A stretch of 47,363 bases of DNA from Allomuricauda sp. (GTDB lineage Bacteria > Bacteroidota > Bacteroidia > Flavobacteriales > Flavobacteriaceae). A program made the translations under genes and the position numbers. Where the stretch lies: NCBI RefSeq assembly GCF_028282265.1, contig NZ_JANQIH010000228.1, positions 1 through 47,363 of the forward strand, written 5' to 3'. Below, in pieces: positions 41,387-47,363 of the stretch (the first letter of the stretch is position 1; each line of letters starts with the position of its first letter). The notes beneath the pieces are model-generated. The model did no database searches. It saw nothing but the letters and a program-made list of their open reading frames with translations, and was not told where the DNA came from.

Positions 41387-43967
41387 TTGTTTTGGAAATT
41401 CTCAAAGGCCAAGATTTGTCATCAATACTAAATTGGGTATTCGATAATGCTCTGGAAATTATTTGAGTAACTGCTTTGGAATCATTCATAAAGTACTCCA
41501 ATAAAAGAGGAATAACTTTTACATTCATTCTTCTTTTAAAATCATATGGGTCTTCTTGAGAATCCATGAAAAAGGAGTGACCAATTTGGAAATCATGTCC
41601 CTTATCCGAAATAATGGATTCGTTAATGGATTTCAAAACGTTTTCATCATTAACATTGAGTCCGTCTTCAGAATATTTCGGATACATTGCTTCAAATTCA
41701 AACCTTCTTCGTAAAGCAATGTCAAGAAGCGCAATTGATTTATCAGCGGTATTCATTGTCCCAATAATGTACAAGTTTGATGGAACAATAAATGTATCTC
41801 CAGAAGGTAGCTTTGCTTCCATTGGAATTCTGCCATGTGATCGTTTATCTGACTCAATAAGGGTAATTAGCTCTCCAAAAACCCTAGAAATATTTGCACG
41901 GTTTATTTCGTCAATAATGATAACATAGTTTTTTCTTTGAATAATTTCCTTTTTTCCTGATGAGTCTTTACCGATCTTAAGAAGTTCACCCAACAAAGGA
42001 GTGTAGTAAGATGAAAGTCCTTGGATATCTAAAACTGATTCAGCATCATACATTTTTCTTAGAGTAGAAATACTTAATGTATGCTCAGTTCCACCACTTG
42101 TTTTTCTGAATTGGATTGATTTGTTAGTGATAGCTGTTATGAAGTAAGATACTTTCTTCATTTTTACTTCAATCTCTTCAACTTCACCCTCTACCAGTGG
42201 GTTAAAAAATTCGTTGAATGTTTCTTCGAATGTCTTTTTTACGATAGGCGGTTGTTCTGAAGCCATAATGTTTTTTAACGCTTTATCTGCTATGACTTTA
42301 AAAACTCCGTCTTTTCTTTCAAACGTTAATTCCTTATCGTTTTCTGTGTCTGGTCTTAAGCCTTGTATGAAATCTTCATAGCTGTAATTCTGATGAAAGG
42401 TGATAAATTCAATCTGATTATGCAGGTTGGCCTTGAAAATCTCAAGAGCTTCATCATAAGAGTCTATTTTGCGATTTAAGATAATTTCTGCCGCCCTTAA
42501 AACTGTATTATATGTTTTTCCAGTTCCTGGAGGCCCATAAAGAATGATGTTTAATGGAAATGTCATGTCATTATCTTTTTCAGTTTCTTCATCAAATTCA
42601 GGGTAATTCTCCTTCAGTAATTCAAGAGCTTCTAAATATTTACCAGTTGCACTTTTATATTCTATGTCAAATGGGGTATTCTTGAGTATCCCTTTTTTGT
42701 CCCCTTGAATTTCATAGCTGTGAAGAATTTCCATTGCTAAAAATCCTCCTCCTCTGGCAGGAGCCTTTTCTCCTAATATTTCAGATTGTATTTTACGGTG
42801 ACTTAAAGAATTTTTTAAATACGAATAGATGACTTTAGCATGTAGTTGGGAGTCGCTTATTTCATTTTGGAACCAAATTTTTCTTATATGCTCTTCATTT
42901 GTAACCTCTTTTATTGTTGCCCAGTATCCACCAGAAAAATCTACTTCAAAAGGGGTAAAGTCATTTTCCCAATTAACTTTTAGCTTTTTCCCATCATCAT
43001 AATTTTTTGATACTATACCTCTGGCTTTTATTGCCATAACAGATTTAGTCTTTTCTCGGGTAAATGCGGCTTTTATTGCTATTCTAGAGCCCTCAGGAAC
43101 TTTTTTTACTTCTTCGATGAATTTATCATCATAACCATTTTCCCAGATTCCATTGTTTAAAAACCGATCTGTTTGATTTGATGGATTGGAACCATCCCAG
43201 TAAGCCCCAACCAAAAAAAACTGGTGTATTAAATTTAAATTCTCATCTAAAATTGAACTGTAGCGTTCAATGTTGATTACATCTTGTGTCAAGTACTTGT
43301 ATTCTTTTGAACCGACTGTAACGTTGGTACCGACGGAATTAATGTTTTTAGCTATTTGAATTCCTATTATACCCAAGTATGTGGCGAAATTTAAATGACG
43401 ATTAGTTTCTGGAAAGCTCCTATAAAATTCACATATTGAATCGTAATCATTATCTCTAGTTAAAACCTCTCGTATGATATTTTTCCAGTACTTGTAATAA
43501 ATTGGAAAATCAACTGGATTCTGACAGTGCTTGATAACCGAAAAGATGTGAGGTAAGAAGTTATTTAGATTTGAGTTTAATTGAATTGTGAAACTCTTGA
43601 GGTTAGGTGATTTTTTAGCCTCATTGAAGAATTTATAAAGTTCTAATTTTGAATCATCATCCAGTTTGGTTCCTTCTTTGAAATTATTGATACGATTAGC
43701 TACTCTAACAATTGTATTTACTTTGCTTACAAACGTTGAAAGTATCTTAGTATCGTTTTCAGTGAATAAATCATCAGACTTCAATTTATGGATTACAGTA
43801 TTTATCTCTGCTTGGTTCTTTTCGTTTTTGAGCAGATTTACTTTATCTTCTAAATTACATAGCCACTTTTTTTCTTGCCCATAAAGAAAGTCATAGTCTT
43901 CCTCAAATTCGGACTTCATTTTGTCAAAAGGCAAGGCAAATTTCTTTATGTAATCTTTTATATCCAT
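41379..43967 (-). CDS. mcrB: McrB, AAA+ GTPase subunit of a McrBC-type restriction system
   Basis: An 862-aa protein. The C-terminal McrB motor has Walker A GPPGTGKT (about 478), the McrB signature FITFHQNYSYEDFIQGL, Walker B YVIIIDEINRANISRVFGEL, sensor GTMNTADKSIALLDIALRRRF and an arginine finger. The 470-residue N-terminal part is much longer than in the E. coli enzyme. Within it, about 290-370 (GSRIAIKAAF, VMAIKARGIVSKNYDDGKKLKVNW, FSGGYWATI) looks like an EVE/PUA-type modified-base reader, which would define target specificity. Its stop is 8 nt into mcrC. It begins just after the right inverted repeat of its module. Confidence 0.93.
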   Translation of the reverse strand: MDIKDYIKKFALPFDKMKSEFEEDYDFLYGQEKKWLCNLEDKVNLLKNEKNQAEINTVIHKLKSDDLFTENDTKILSTFVSKVNTIVRVANRINNFKEGTKLDDDSKLELYKFFNEAKKSPNLKSFTIQLNSNLNNFLPHIFSVIKHCQNPVDFPIYYKYWKNIIREVLTRDNDYDSICEFYRSFPETNRHLNFATYLGIIGIQIAKNINSVGTNVTVGSKEYKYLTQDVINIERYSSILDENLNLIHQFFLVGAYWDGSNPSNQTDRFLNNGIWENGYDDKFIEEVKKVPEGSRIAIKAAFTREKTKSVMAIKARGIVSKNYDDGKKLKVNWENDFTPFEVDFSGGYWATIKEVTNEEHIRKIWFQNEISDSQLHAKVIYSYLKNSLSHRKIQSEILGEKAPARGGGFLAMEILHSYEIQGDKKGILKNTPFDIEYKSATGKYLEALELLKENYPEFDEETEKDNDMTFPLNIILYGPPGTGKTYNTVLRAAEIILNRKIDSYDEALEIFKANLHNQIEFITFHQNYSYEDFIQGLRPDTENDKELTFERKDGVFKVIADKALKNIMASEQPPIVKKTFEETFNEFFNPLVEGEVEEIEVKMKKVSYFITAITNKSIQFRKTSGGTEHTLSISTLRKMYDAESVLDIQGLSSYYTPLLGELLKIGKDSSGKKEIIQRKNYVIIIDEINRANISRVFGELITLIESDKRSHGRIPMEAKLPSGDTFIVPSNLYIIGTMNTADKSIALLDIALRRRFEFEAMYPKYSEDGLNVNDENVLKSINESIISDKGHDFQIGHSFFMDSQEDPYDFKRRMNVKVIPLLLEYFMNDSKAVTQIISRALSNTQFSIDDKSWPLRISKTNE

Positions 43968-43977
43968 TAATCTTTAT

Positions 43978-44147
43978 TATTGGTGCCAACGCCGCGATGA
44001 TGTCGACTTGCTATTTGCCGCACCGTCCCGGGAATGGCGCAGCAGAAATCTTTTCCTTGAAGTTCGTTCAGATTTTCAAGTTAGTGTTTTCATTCGTTTG
44101 TTGTTCAAAGTAGTCAATGGATTATAGCAGTTGTTGTACGCAATATT
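43978..44147. repeat. attC-like intercassette element between the mcrBC and SIR2 modules
   Basis: The right end of the mcrBC module (TATTGGTGCCAAC, 43978-43990) and the left end of the SIR2 module (GTTGTACGCAATATT, 44133-44147) enclose about 142 nt. Inside, an inner pair ATAGCA/TGCTAT and a GCGCC...CCCGGG...GGTGC hairpin give an imperfect palindrome. No gene fits here. The layout (outer cores, inner pairs, unpaired spacer) is like an integron attC site, though the core sequences differ from the usual GTTRRRY. Confidence 0.45.
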
Positions 44148-44949
44148 ATTTGTATTCAATTTTTTGATTCAAATTACTTGGATTATATCCAACAATTTTT
44201 ATCGAACTTTTTTTATCTAATAGTAGCTTAACTCTCTCAGCAACTACTTCATGATTAGGATTAATAATTATTATTTCTTCATTTAGTTTTGATCCCCAAC
44301 CTCCAGCAAGAGCTACGTTTAATTCTGCATCTAAAGGATCAAGTGAGATGCCATAGAGTATAGTTTTGTTATTATTTCTGAGTAAGGAAATAAAGTTCAA
44401 GTGATTATTTGCAATTACTTTCTCCTCATTTTCATTTCTGTAATTCTCTAAAGTAATTTCAGATGGTAAATACAACGTGCTTGGATTATTGATGCTTCCA
44501 TGAATATGATAACAATTGATACTTCTGGTCATACCTCGTTTTCCCCATTGATACAATTTGTTAATTGCAATATCAATAACTTCATCCCAATTCGTACTTA
44601 CTATGGCGATTCTATCTAAGCCTTCATCTGTGAATTTATCTACCAATTCTTTGAGTAATTGTCTTGCCTTTATTTCTCCTGTTTTTTGAGCCTCGCCTAA
44701 CTCATAAGCAATGTTTTGCTTTAGCAAATCGACATTTGATTTCATAATTCTAAAGACTTCGGGATAGTGATTTCTTTGAGCGAATTTAGAATAGGATCTT
44801 AGCTGATAAATCTCCCTTGCCATGAGAAAATTGGCTCCGTCACGATTTGTGTTAATACCATGAGTTTTTTTTATCGCCCTCATGACTGGAACCCATGAAT
44901 TTTCTACTGCTCCTGAACCAACAATAATTGTAATATCTTTTCTACTCAA
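44146..44949 (-). CDS. SIR2-like domain protein (putative NAD-dependent defence effector)
   Basis: A 267-aa protein. The SIR2-like pattern is present: a nucleotide-binding start TIIVGSGAVE, a mid segment RIAIVSTNWDEVIDIAINKL with the characteristic T-N-x-D, YHIHGSINNPSTL with the His-Gly of the active site, and a later TILYGISLDPLDAEL. Such stand-alone SIR2-like proteins are common as NAD-cleaving effectors of anti-phage systems. An in-frame TAG immediately upstream leaves the TTG at 44949 as the only start that keeps the GSGAVE loop. Its module has its own 15-bp inverted repeat ends, and the stop codon overlaps the left one. No partner sensor gene is in the module. Confidence 0.78.
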   Translation of the reverse strand: MSRKDITIIVGSGAVENSWVPVMRAIKKTHGINTNRDGANFLMAREIYQLRSYSKFAQRNHYPEVFRIMKSNVDLLKQNIAYELGEAQKTGEIKARQLLKELVDKFTDEGLDRIAIVSTNWDEVIDIAINKLYQWGKRGMTRSINCYHIHGSINNPSTLYLPSEITLENYRNENEEKVIANNHLNFISLLRNNNKTILYGISLDPLDAELNVALAGGWGSKLNEEIIIINPNHEVVAERVKLLLDKKSSIKIVGYNPSNLNQKIEYK

Positions 44950-44972
44950 ACTCTAATTTCATTAACAAAAGC

Positions 44973-45116
44973 AATATTGGGTACAACGGTCTTGTATAAC
45001 AGTCAGTTACAGGTTTTAAGTTTTTGTTTTTCTATCAAGTACCGACGCTTGTAATTTTGAGTGGATTCGGACGTAGTCGAATCCACCGTAATTGCGGTTA
45101 TACATTGTTAGCTGTA
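44973..45116. repeat. attC-like intercassette element between the SIR2 and HNH modules
   Basis: AATATTGGGTACAAC (44973-44987) is the right end of the SIR2 module. TTGTTAGCTGTA (45105-45116) is the left end of the HNH module. Between them are an inner pair GTATAAC/GTTATAC (near 44994 and 45097) and the perfect hairpin GTGGATTCG/CGAATCCAC (45061-45087), giving a large imperfect palindrome of about 140 nt with no gene. Confidence 0.5.
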
Positions 45117-45125
45117 GTTTTTTAT

Positions 45126-45875
45126 TTACCACCAAGAGTAATATTTACTAGATGTTGACGGTTCCGAATTACTTTTTGTTTTATTACATCTTTCACAAGT
45201 TAACTGAATGTTACAAGGGTCATTCGCTCCATATAAATCTAAAGGAACTATATGGTCAAAATTATTTTTTGTAAACGTGTTAATCAAATTTGTCAGGTCC
45301 GTATTGCAAAAAACACATCTTCCTTTATCCCTATGGAAAACCGCTTTTTTAACCCAAACGGGTATATTCGTTCGCTTTATAGTTCCCTTTTTTGAAATAT
45401 ATTTTTCAGGATATTCTGAACTTAAGTCATAAACTGTTTCGGATACTATCTTGTTGAATTTTAAAAGAAAGTCTCTATTGTTAAAGAGTATGTAGAATGC
45501 TTCATTTGATAGATTTTCAAAGAGTATTTCAAATTTATCAATGTGCCTAGAAAACCATTTATAAGCATCGTAATTTTTTCGAGGTCTATATTTGGGAATT
45601 GAAATGTTATATTGATTAAATTTTTCGTACCAATCTTCTAATATTCCTTCTTCTTCATACCAATCTGTGCTCTTTCTAAAATCTCGCCAATAGCTATTTA
45701 AACATGTCACGGTAAAGTATTGATGAAGTAATGTTTCCTTATTGAATTTAGCTGAATGTTCAATGAAATATGTCCGGTCATAATTCCAGAATGAAGTTTC
45801 CATATTTACATTTTCCTCAATTAAATCAATCAATCCATAAATTCCATCAAAACTATATTTCTGTAATTCACTCAT
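45126..45875 (-). CDS. HNH endonuclease
   Basis: A 249-aa protein. The C-terminal HNH domain (about 180-240) has zinc-finger cysteines CVFC and CERC and the active-site FDHIVPLDLYGA, with N in PCNIQLTC and K in RCNKTK. It is the McrA-like zinc-containing HNH subtype. The N-terminal 170 residues are helical and tryptophan/tyrosine-rich (YDAYKWFSRHIDKFEILFENL), probably for target recognition. It lies 21 nt after the 82-aa gene, which is likely its operon partner, and the pair is bounded by a 12-bp perfect inverted repeat. Likely a restriction or anti-phage nuclease. Confidence 0.9.
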   Translation of the reverse strand: MSELQKYSFDGIYGLIDLIEENVNMETSFWNYDRTYFIEHSAKFNKETLLHQYFTVTCLNSYWRDFRKSTDWYEEEGILEDWYEKFNQYNISIPKYRPRKNYDAYKWFSRHIDKFEILFENLSNEAFYILFNNRDFLLKFNKIVSETVYDLSSEYPEKYISKKGTIKRTNIPVWVKKAVFHRDKGRCVFCNTDLTNLINTFTKNNFDHIVPLDLYGANDPCNIQLTCERCNKTKSNSEPSTSSKYYSWW

Positions 45876-45896
45876 TCAATTCGGTAGATGATCATT

Positions 45897-46145
45897 TTAA
45901 TTTTCAAGAACTTCATTTGGTGAAATCATATTATGCCTTTCCGCCACACTCGCAACATCATCTATTATTGTAGCTCCAGCGTATTCAGCTACTCGACAAA
46001 TAACTCGAAATTGATTTCCTTCATATTCATGAATTTCAAGACTAGTTATTGGATAATTTTTAGGTGGTTCAATAGATAGTCCAATTAGTATTGGGCTATA
46101 ATACTCTTGCAAGGTTTGAGCATTTTCTATGTTGTATAATTCCAT
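45897..46145 (-). CDS. small hypothetical protein, partner of the HNH nuclease
   Basis: An 82-aa cytosolic protein, acidic, mixed alpha/beta (ILIGLSIEPPKNYPITSLEIHEY, FRVICRVAEYAG). No recognised domain. Its position 21 nt before the HNH gene inside the same inverted-repeat-bounded module suggests a specificity subunit, regulator or antitoxin. The ATG at 46145 lies 17 nt from the right module end. Confidence 0.65.
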   Translation of the reverse strand: MELYNIENAQTLQEYYSPILIGLSIEPPKNYPITSLEIHEYEGNQFRVICRVAEYAGATIIDDVASVAERHNMISPNEVLEN

Positions 46146-46161
46146 ATTGTTTTATTCAAAT

Positions 46162-46198
46162 TACAGCTAACAAGCACATATAATCATTGATTATGTGC
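46162..46198. repeat. right end of the HNH module with adjoining hairpin
   Basis: TACAGCTAACAA (46162-46173) is a perfect inverted copy of 45105-45116. Directly next to it, GCACAT...AATCA-T-TGATT-ATGTGC (46174-46198) forms a bulged hairpin, the kind of inner stem expected of an attC-like site. The remaining 46199-46394 holds nothing I can identify. Confidence 0.45.
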
Positions 46199-46394
46199 CA
46201 TTTACATGTACAATAAAGGTATGTATTTTAACCTATGGATTGTGGTTTTCTTCCTACTATCGTGTATTCCAATTTGATTGATTTCATGTCATTAATTTAG
46301 CCCCACTTCCTACTATTTTTTAGCCTCCCATACCCTGTTTGGATTTCCCTAAACTGATAGCCCTCCTTTTTTTGGTGGCAAAACACCAACATTC

Positions 46395-46505
46395 AGAAGT
46401 TGACCGGACTGCATAAAGCCGGGCGCACACTCCCTTTTTATAAGTCCTCGGTCAATCCTGAATATTGAAATCGTGTGGGCATCAAAAAAAGATAACGGCT
46501 ATACG
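46395..46505 (+). repeat. dispersed repeat S2 (copy of 10889-10995)
   Basis: It can be aligned with S1 over about 110 nt, sharing AAGTCCTnnGTCAATCCT and the trailing AAAAAGATAAnnGCTATnCGG. It contains a 7-bp inverted repeat TTGACCG/CGGTCAA (46400 and 46449). It ends six nt before the ATG of the ssb-like frame. Confidence 0.5.
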
Positions 46506-46510
46506 GCTCT

Positions 46511-47023
46511 ATGGGAAGTAAATCAAAACATCAAATTATGGAATCATCTCAAAATATCCATCCGGAAGTGAAGCTAAAGAATCAAAAAAGAAAAACGCTG
46601 CCGGATATAATAAGTAAATCAATTTTTAATCCTGTCTGCCGACAAGGCAGGCCTTTAAACATTTCAATTATAAGTACTATCAAAAATCATGTACAGTTGA
46701 TCGGTCATATCGGGGAGGACCCCAAAGTGACGAATTTGGAAAACGGTAGAAAAGTCGCACGGTTTCGGTTGGCCACCAATGAGCATTATAAAGATGCCAA
46801 GGGTGAGAAACGTACCGATACCAATTGGCATAGTATCGTGGCTTGGGGCAAGACGGCAGAAATCATCGAGAAGTATACCGCCAAAGGCAAAGAAATCGGG
46901 GTGACGGGAAAGCTCAAGACCCGTACCTATACCACTGATGATGGCAATCAACGCTATGTAACGGAAGTGGAGGCCAACGAAATCCTATTGCTAGGTGGCA
47001 AGAATGGAAGTTCAACTGATTAA
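46511..47023 (+). CDS. ssb: single-stranded DNA-binding protein (short form) with unclear start
   Basis: The OB-fold begins at codon 55 (STIKNHVQLIGHIGEDPKV) and runs to residue about 165 with the usual KVARFRLATNE, DTNWHSIVAWGKTAEIIEKY, GKEIGVTGKLKTRTY and VEANEILLL. Flavobacterial short Ssb proteins start MSTxxNxVQLIG, but here the matching codon is ATA (46670), preceded by ATT (46667), not ATG. The 53-codon lead from ATG 46511 is basic and low-complexity and contains a REP-like hairpin (CTGCC-GACAA-GGCAG, 46636-46650), so it is probably leader DNA. Translation may start at the rare ATA/ATT codon. The acidic DDIPF-type tail is absent. It binds ssDNA in replication or repair; a terminator follows. 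Confidence 0.85.
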   Translation: MGSKSKHQIMESSQNIHPEVKLKNQKRKTLPDIISKSIFNPVCRQGRPLNISIISTIKNHVQLIGHIGEDPKVTNLENGRKVARFRLATNEHYKDAKGEKRTDTNWHSIVAWGKTAEIIEKYTAKGKEIGVTGKLKTRTYTTDDGNQRYVTEVEANEILLLGGKNGSSTD

Positions 47024-47034
47024 TTACCAAAAAG

Positions 47035-47072
47035 AAAGAGGGTGATTCCGTCGAAAGCTTCACCCTCTTTTT
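47035..47072 (+). terminator. intrinsic terminator after ssb
   Basis: AAAGAGGGTGA (47035-47045) pairs with TCACCCTCTTT (47060-47070), an 11-bp stem, followed by further T residues. It starts 11 nt after the ssb stop. The A-run on the left side makes it potentially bidirectional. Confidence 0.88.
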
Positions 47073-47121
47073 CATCATTAACATTCAATAACGTAACAAT
47101 GAAAGATGAAGTTAAAGAAAT

Positions 47122-47154
47122 AAAAAACCCTGTAAATCAAATGAATACAGGGTT
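47122..47154 (-). terminator. intrinsic terminator of ssrA
   Basis: On the minus strand AACCCTGTA (47154-47146) pairs with TACAGGGTT (47134-47126), followed by six T (47127-47122). It lies 27 nt downstream of the tmRNA 3' end. Confidence 0.88.
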
Positions 47155-47180
47155 AATGATACTGAATGGAATAATTTTAG

Positions 47181-47363
47181 TGGAGCCGGAGGGATTCGAA
47201 CCCTCGTCCAAACAAGCAATTGCAAAGCTTTCTTCATGCTTAGTCCTGGTTCAATTGTCGACGCACGACCGACCCAAAACCGCCTATCGTACGCTTAGCT
47301 TCTTTAGTTTAGGATTTCCATCAAAGCCCTGAAAACCCGGTGTTGACTTTTATGGTGCCGCTA
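47181..47363 (-). ncRNA. ssrA: tmRNA (ssrA), 3' part; 5' end outside window
   Basis: Reading the minus strand, the 3' end has the tRNA-like T arm GAGGG-TTCGAAT-CCCTC, acceptor strand CGGCTCC and discriminator A at 47181. It is preceded by GACTAAGCATGAAGAAAGC, the conserved tmRNA segment next to the tRNA-like domain. Pseudoknot-rich sequence runs to the right edge. The last bases in the window read TAGCGGCACC on the minus strand and may begin with the stop codon of the tag peptide. CCA is not encoded (CTA instead), as usual in Bacteroidota. It rescues stalled ribosomes. The tag-coding part and 5' acceptor strand are missing because the window ends. Confidence 0.92.

Noticed and set aside
40029-46198. 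Classical class 1-type integron
   Set aside because: No intI gene in the window and the core sites do not match GTTRRRY exactly; only cassette-like structure is claimed.
47042-47332. 96-codon plus-strand ORF over the ssb terminator and ssrA
   Set aside because: It runs through two terminators and the antisense of tmRNA, so it is a chance reading frame.

Overview
The window is about 47 kb of low-GC DNA from a member of the Bacteroidota, most likely a marine Flavobacteriaceae. The evidence is: promoter -7 boxes of the form TAnnTTTG, two DUF6090 proteins, sensor kinases built as TPR + transmembrane + HisKA_3 + HATPase, a short flavobacterial-type Ssb, and a tmRNA whose 3' CCA is not encoded. 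Apart from an ABC-transporter permease fragment at the left edge and ssb/ssrA at the right edge, it looks like an accessory island made of independent modules.

Layout. (1) 1-1424: 5' part of an FtsX/MacB-type permease, minus strand. (2) 2111-10564, minus: system A, a regulatory operon (166-aa protein, TPR sensor kinase, NarL/LuxR response regulator) followed by three large exported proteins, one with a gluzincin-like HExxH...DEG site. (3) 11427-14863, minus: a lipocalin-like lipoprotein, two DUF6090 membrane proteins and a Fic AMP-transferase with its own repeated operator. (4) 15317-19739, plus: a small membrane protein, a trypsin-DNA/RNA nuclease fusion, and a predicted outer-membrane protein. 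(5) 20172-23434, plus: a tight four-gene operon (M15-type peptidase, GNAT acetyltransferase, membrane-anchored PBP1-like protein, EgtD-like methyltransferase). (6) 23878-32759, minus: system B, a small repeat lipoprotein, a second TPR sensor kinase and divergent response regulator, then five exported proteins, three of them paralogues. (7) 32944-39696: a 282-aa cytosolic protein, a CHASE2 membrane protein, a FecR-like exported protein and a 1283-aa TPR-CHAT (caspase-like) protein. (8) 40019-46145, minus: a defence block with McrBC, a SIR2-like protein, and an HNH nuclease plus an 82-aa partner. (9) 46511-47363: ssb-like gene, two terminators and the 3' part of ssrA.

How they work together. 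Systems A and B each carry a private palindrome upstream of both the regulatory promoter and the effector promoter. In system A it is ATACCC-N6-GGGTAT, 22 nt before the -7 box both times. In system B it is TTACGG-N4-CCRTAA, 21 nt before the -7 box both times. The simplest reading is that each response regulator activates its own gene and its exported operon. The CHASE2/FecR-like/CHAT genes look like an envelope-sensing protease system.

The most unusual structure is in the defence block. Each of three adjacent modules is bounded by its own 12-15 bp inverted repeat, different for each module, and the modules are separated by about 115-140 nt of hairpin-rich DNA. This resembles integron cassettes with attC-like sites, although no integrase is present. 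A separate family of about 100-nt intergenic repeats (R1-R6) sits at the module boundaries of the rest of the island, and a second dispersed repeat (S1/S2) lies near 10.9 and 46.4 kb.
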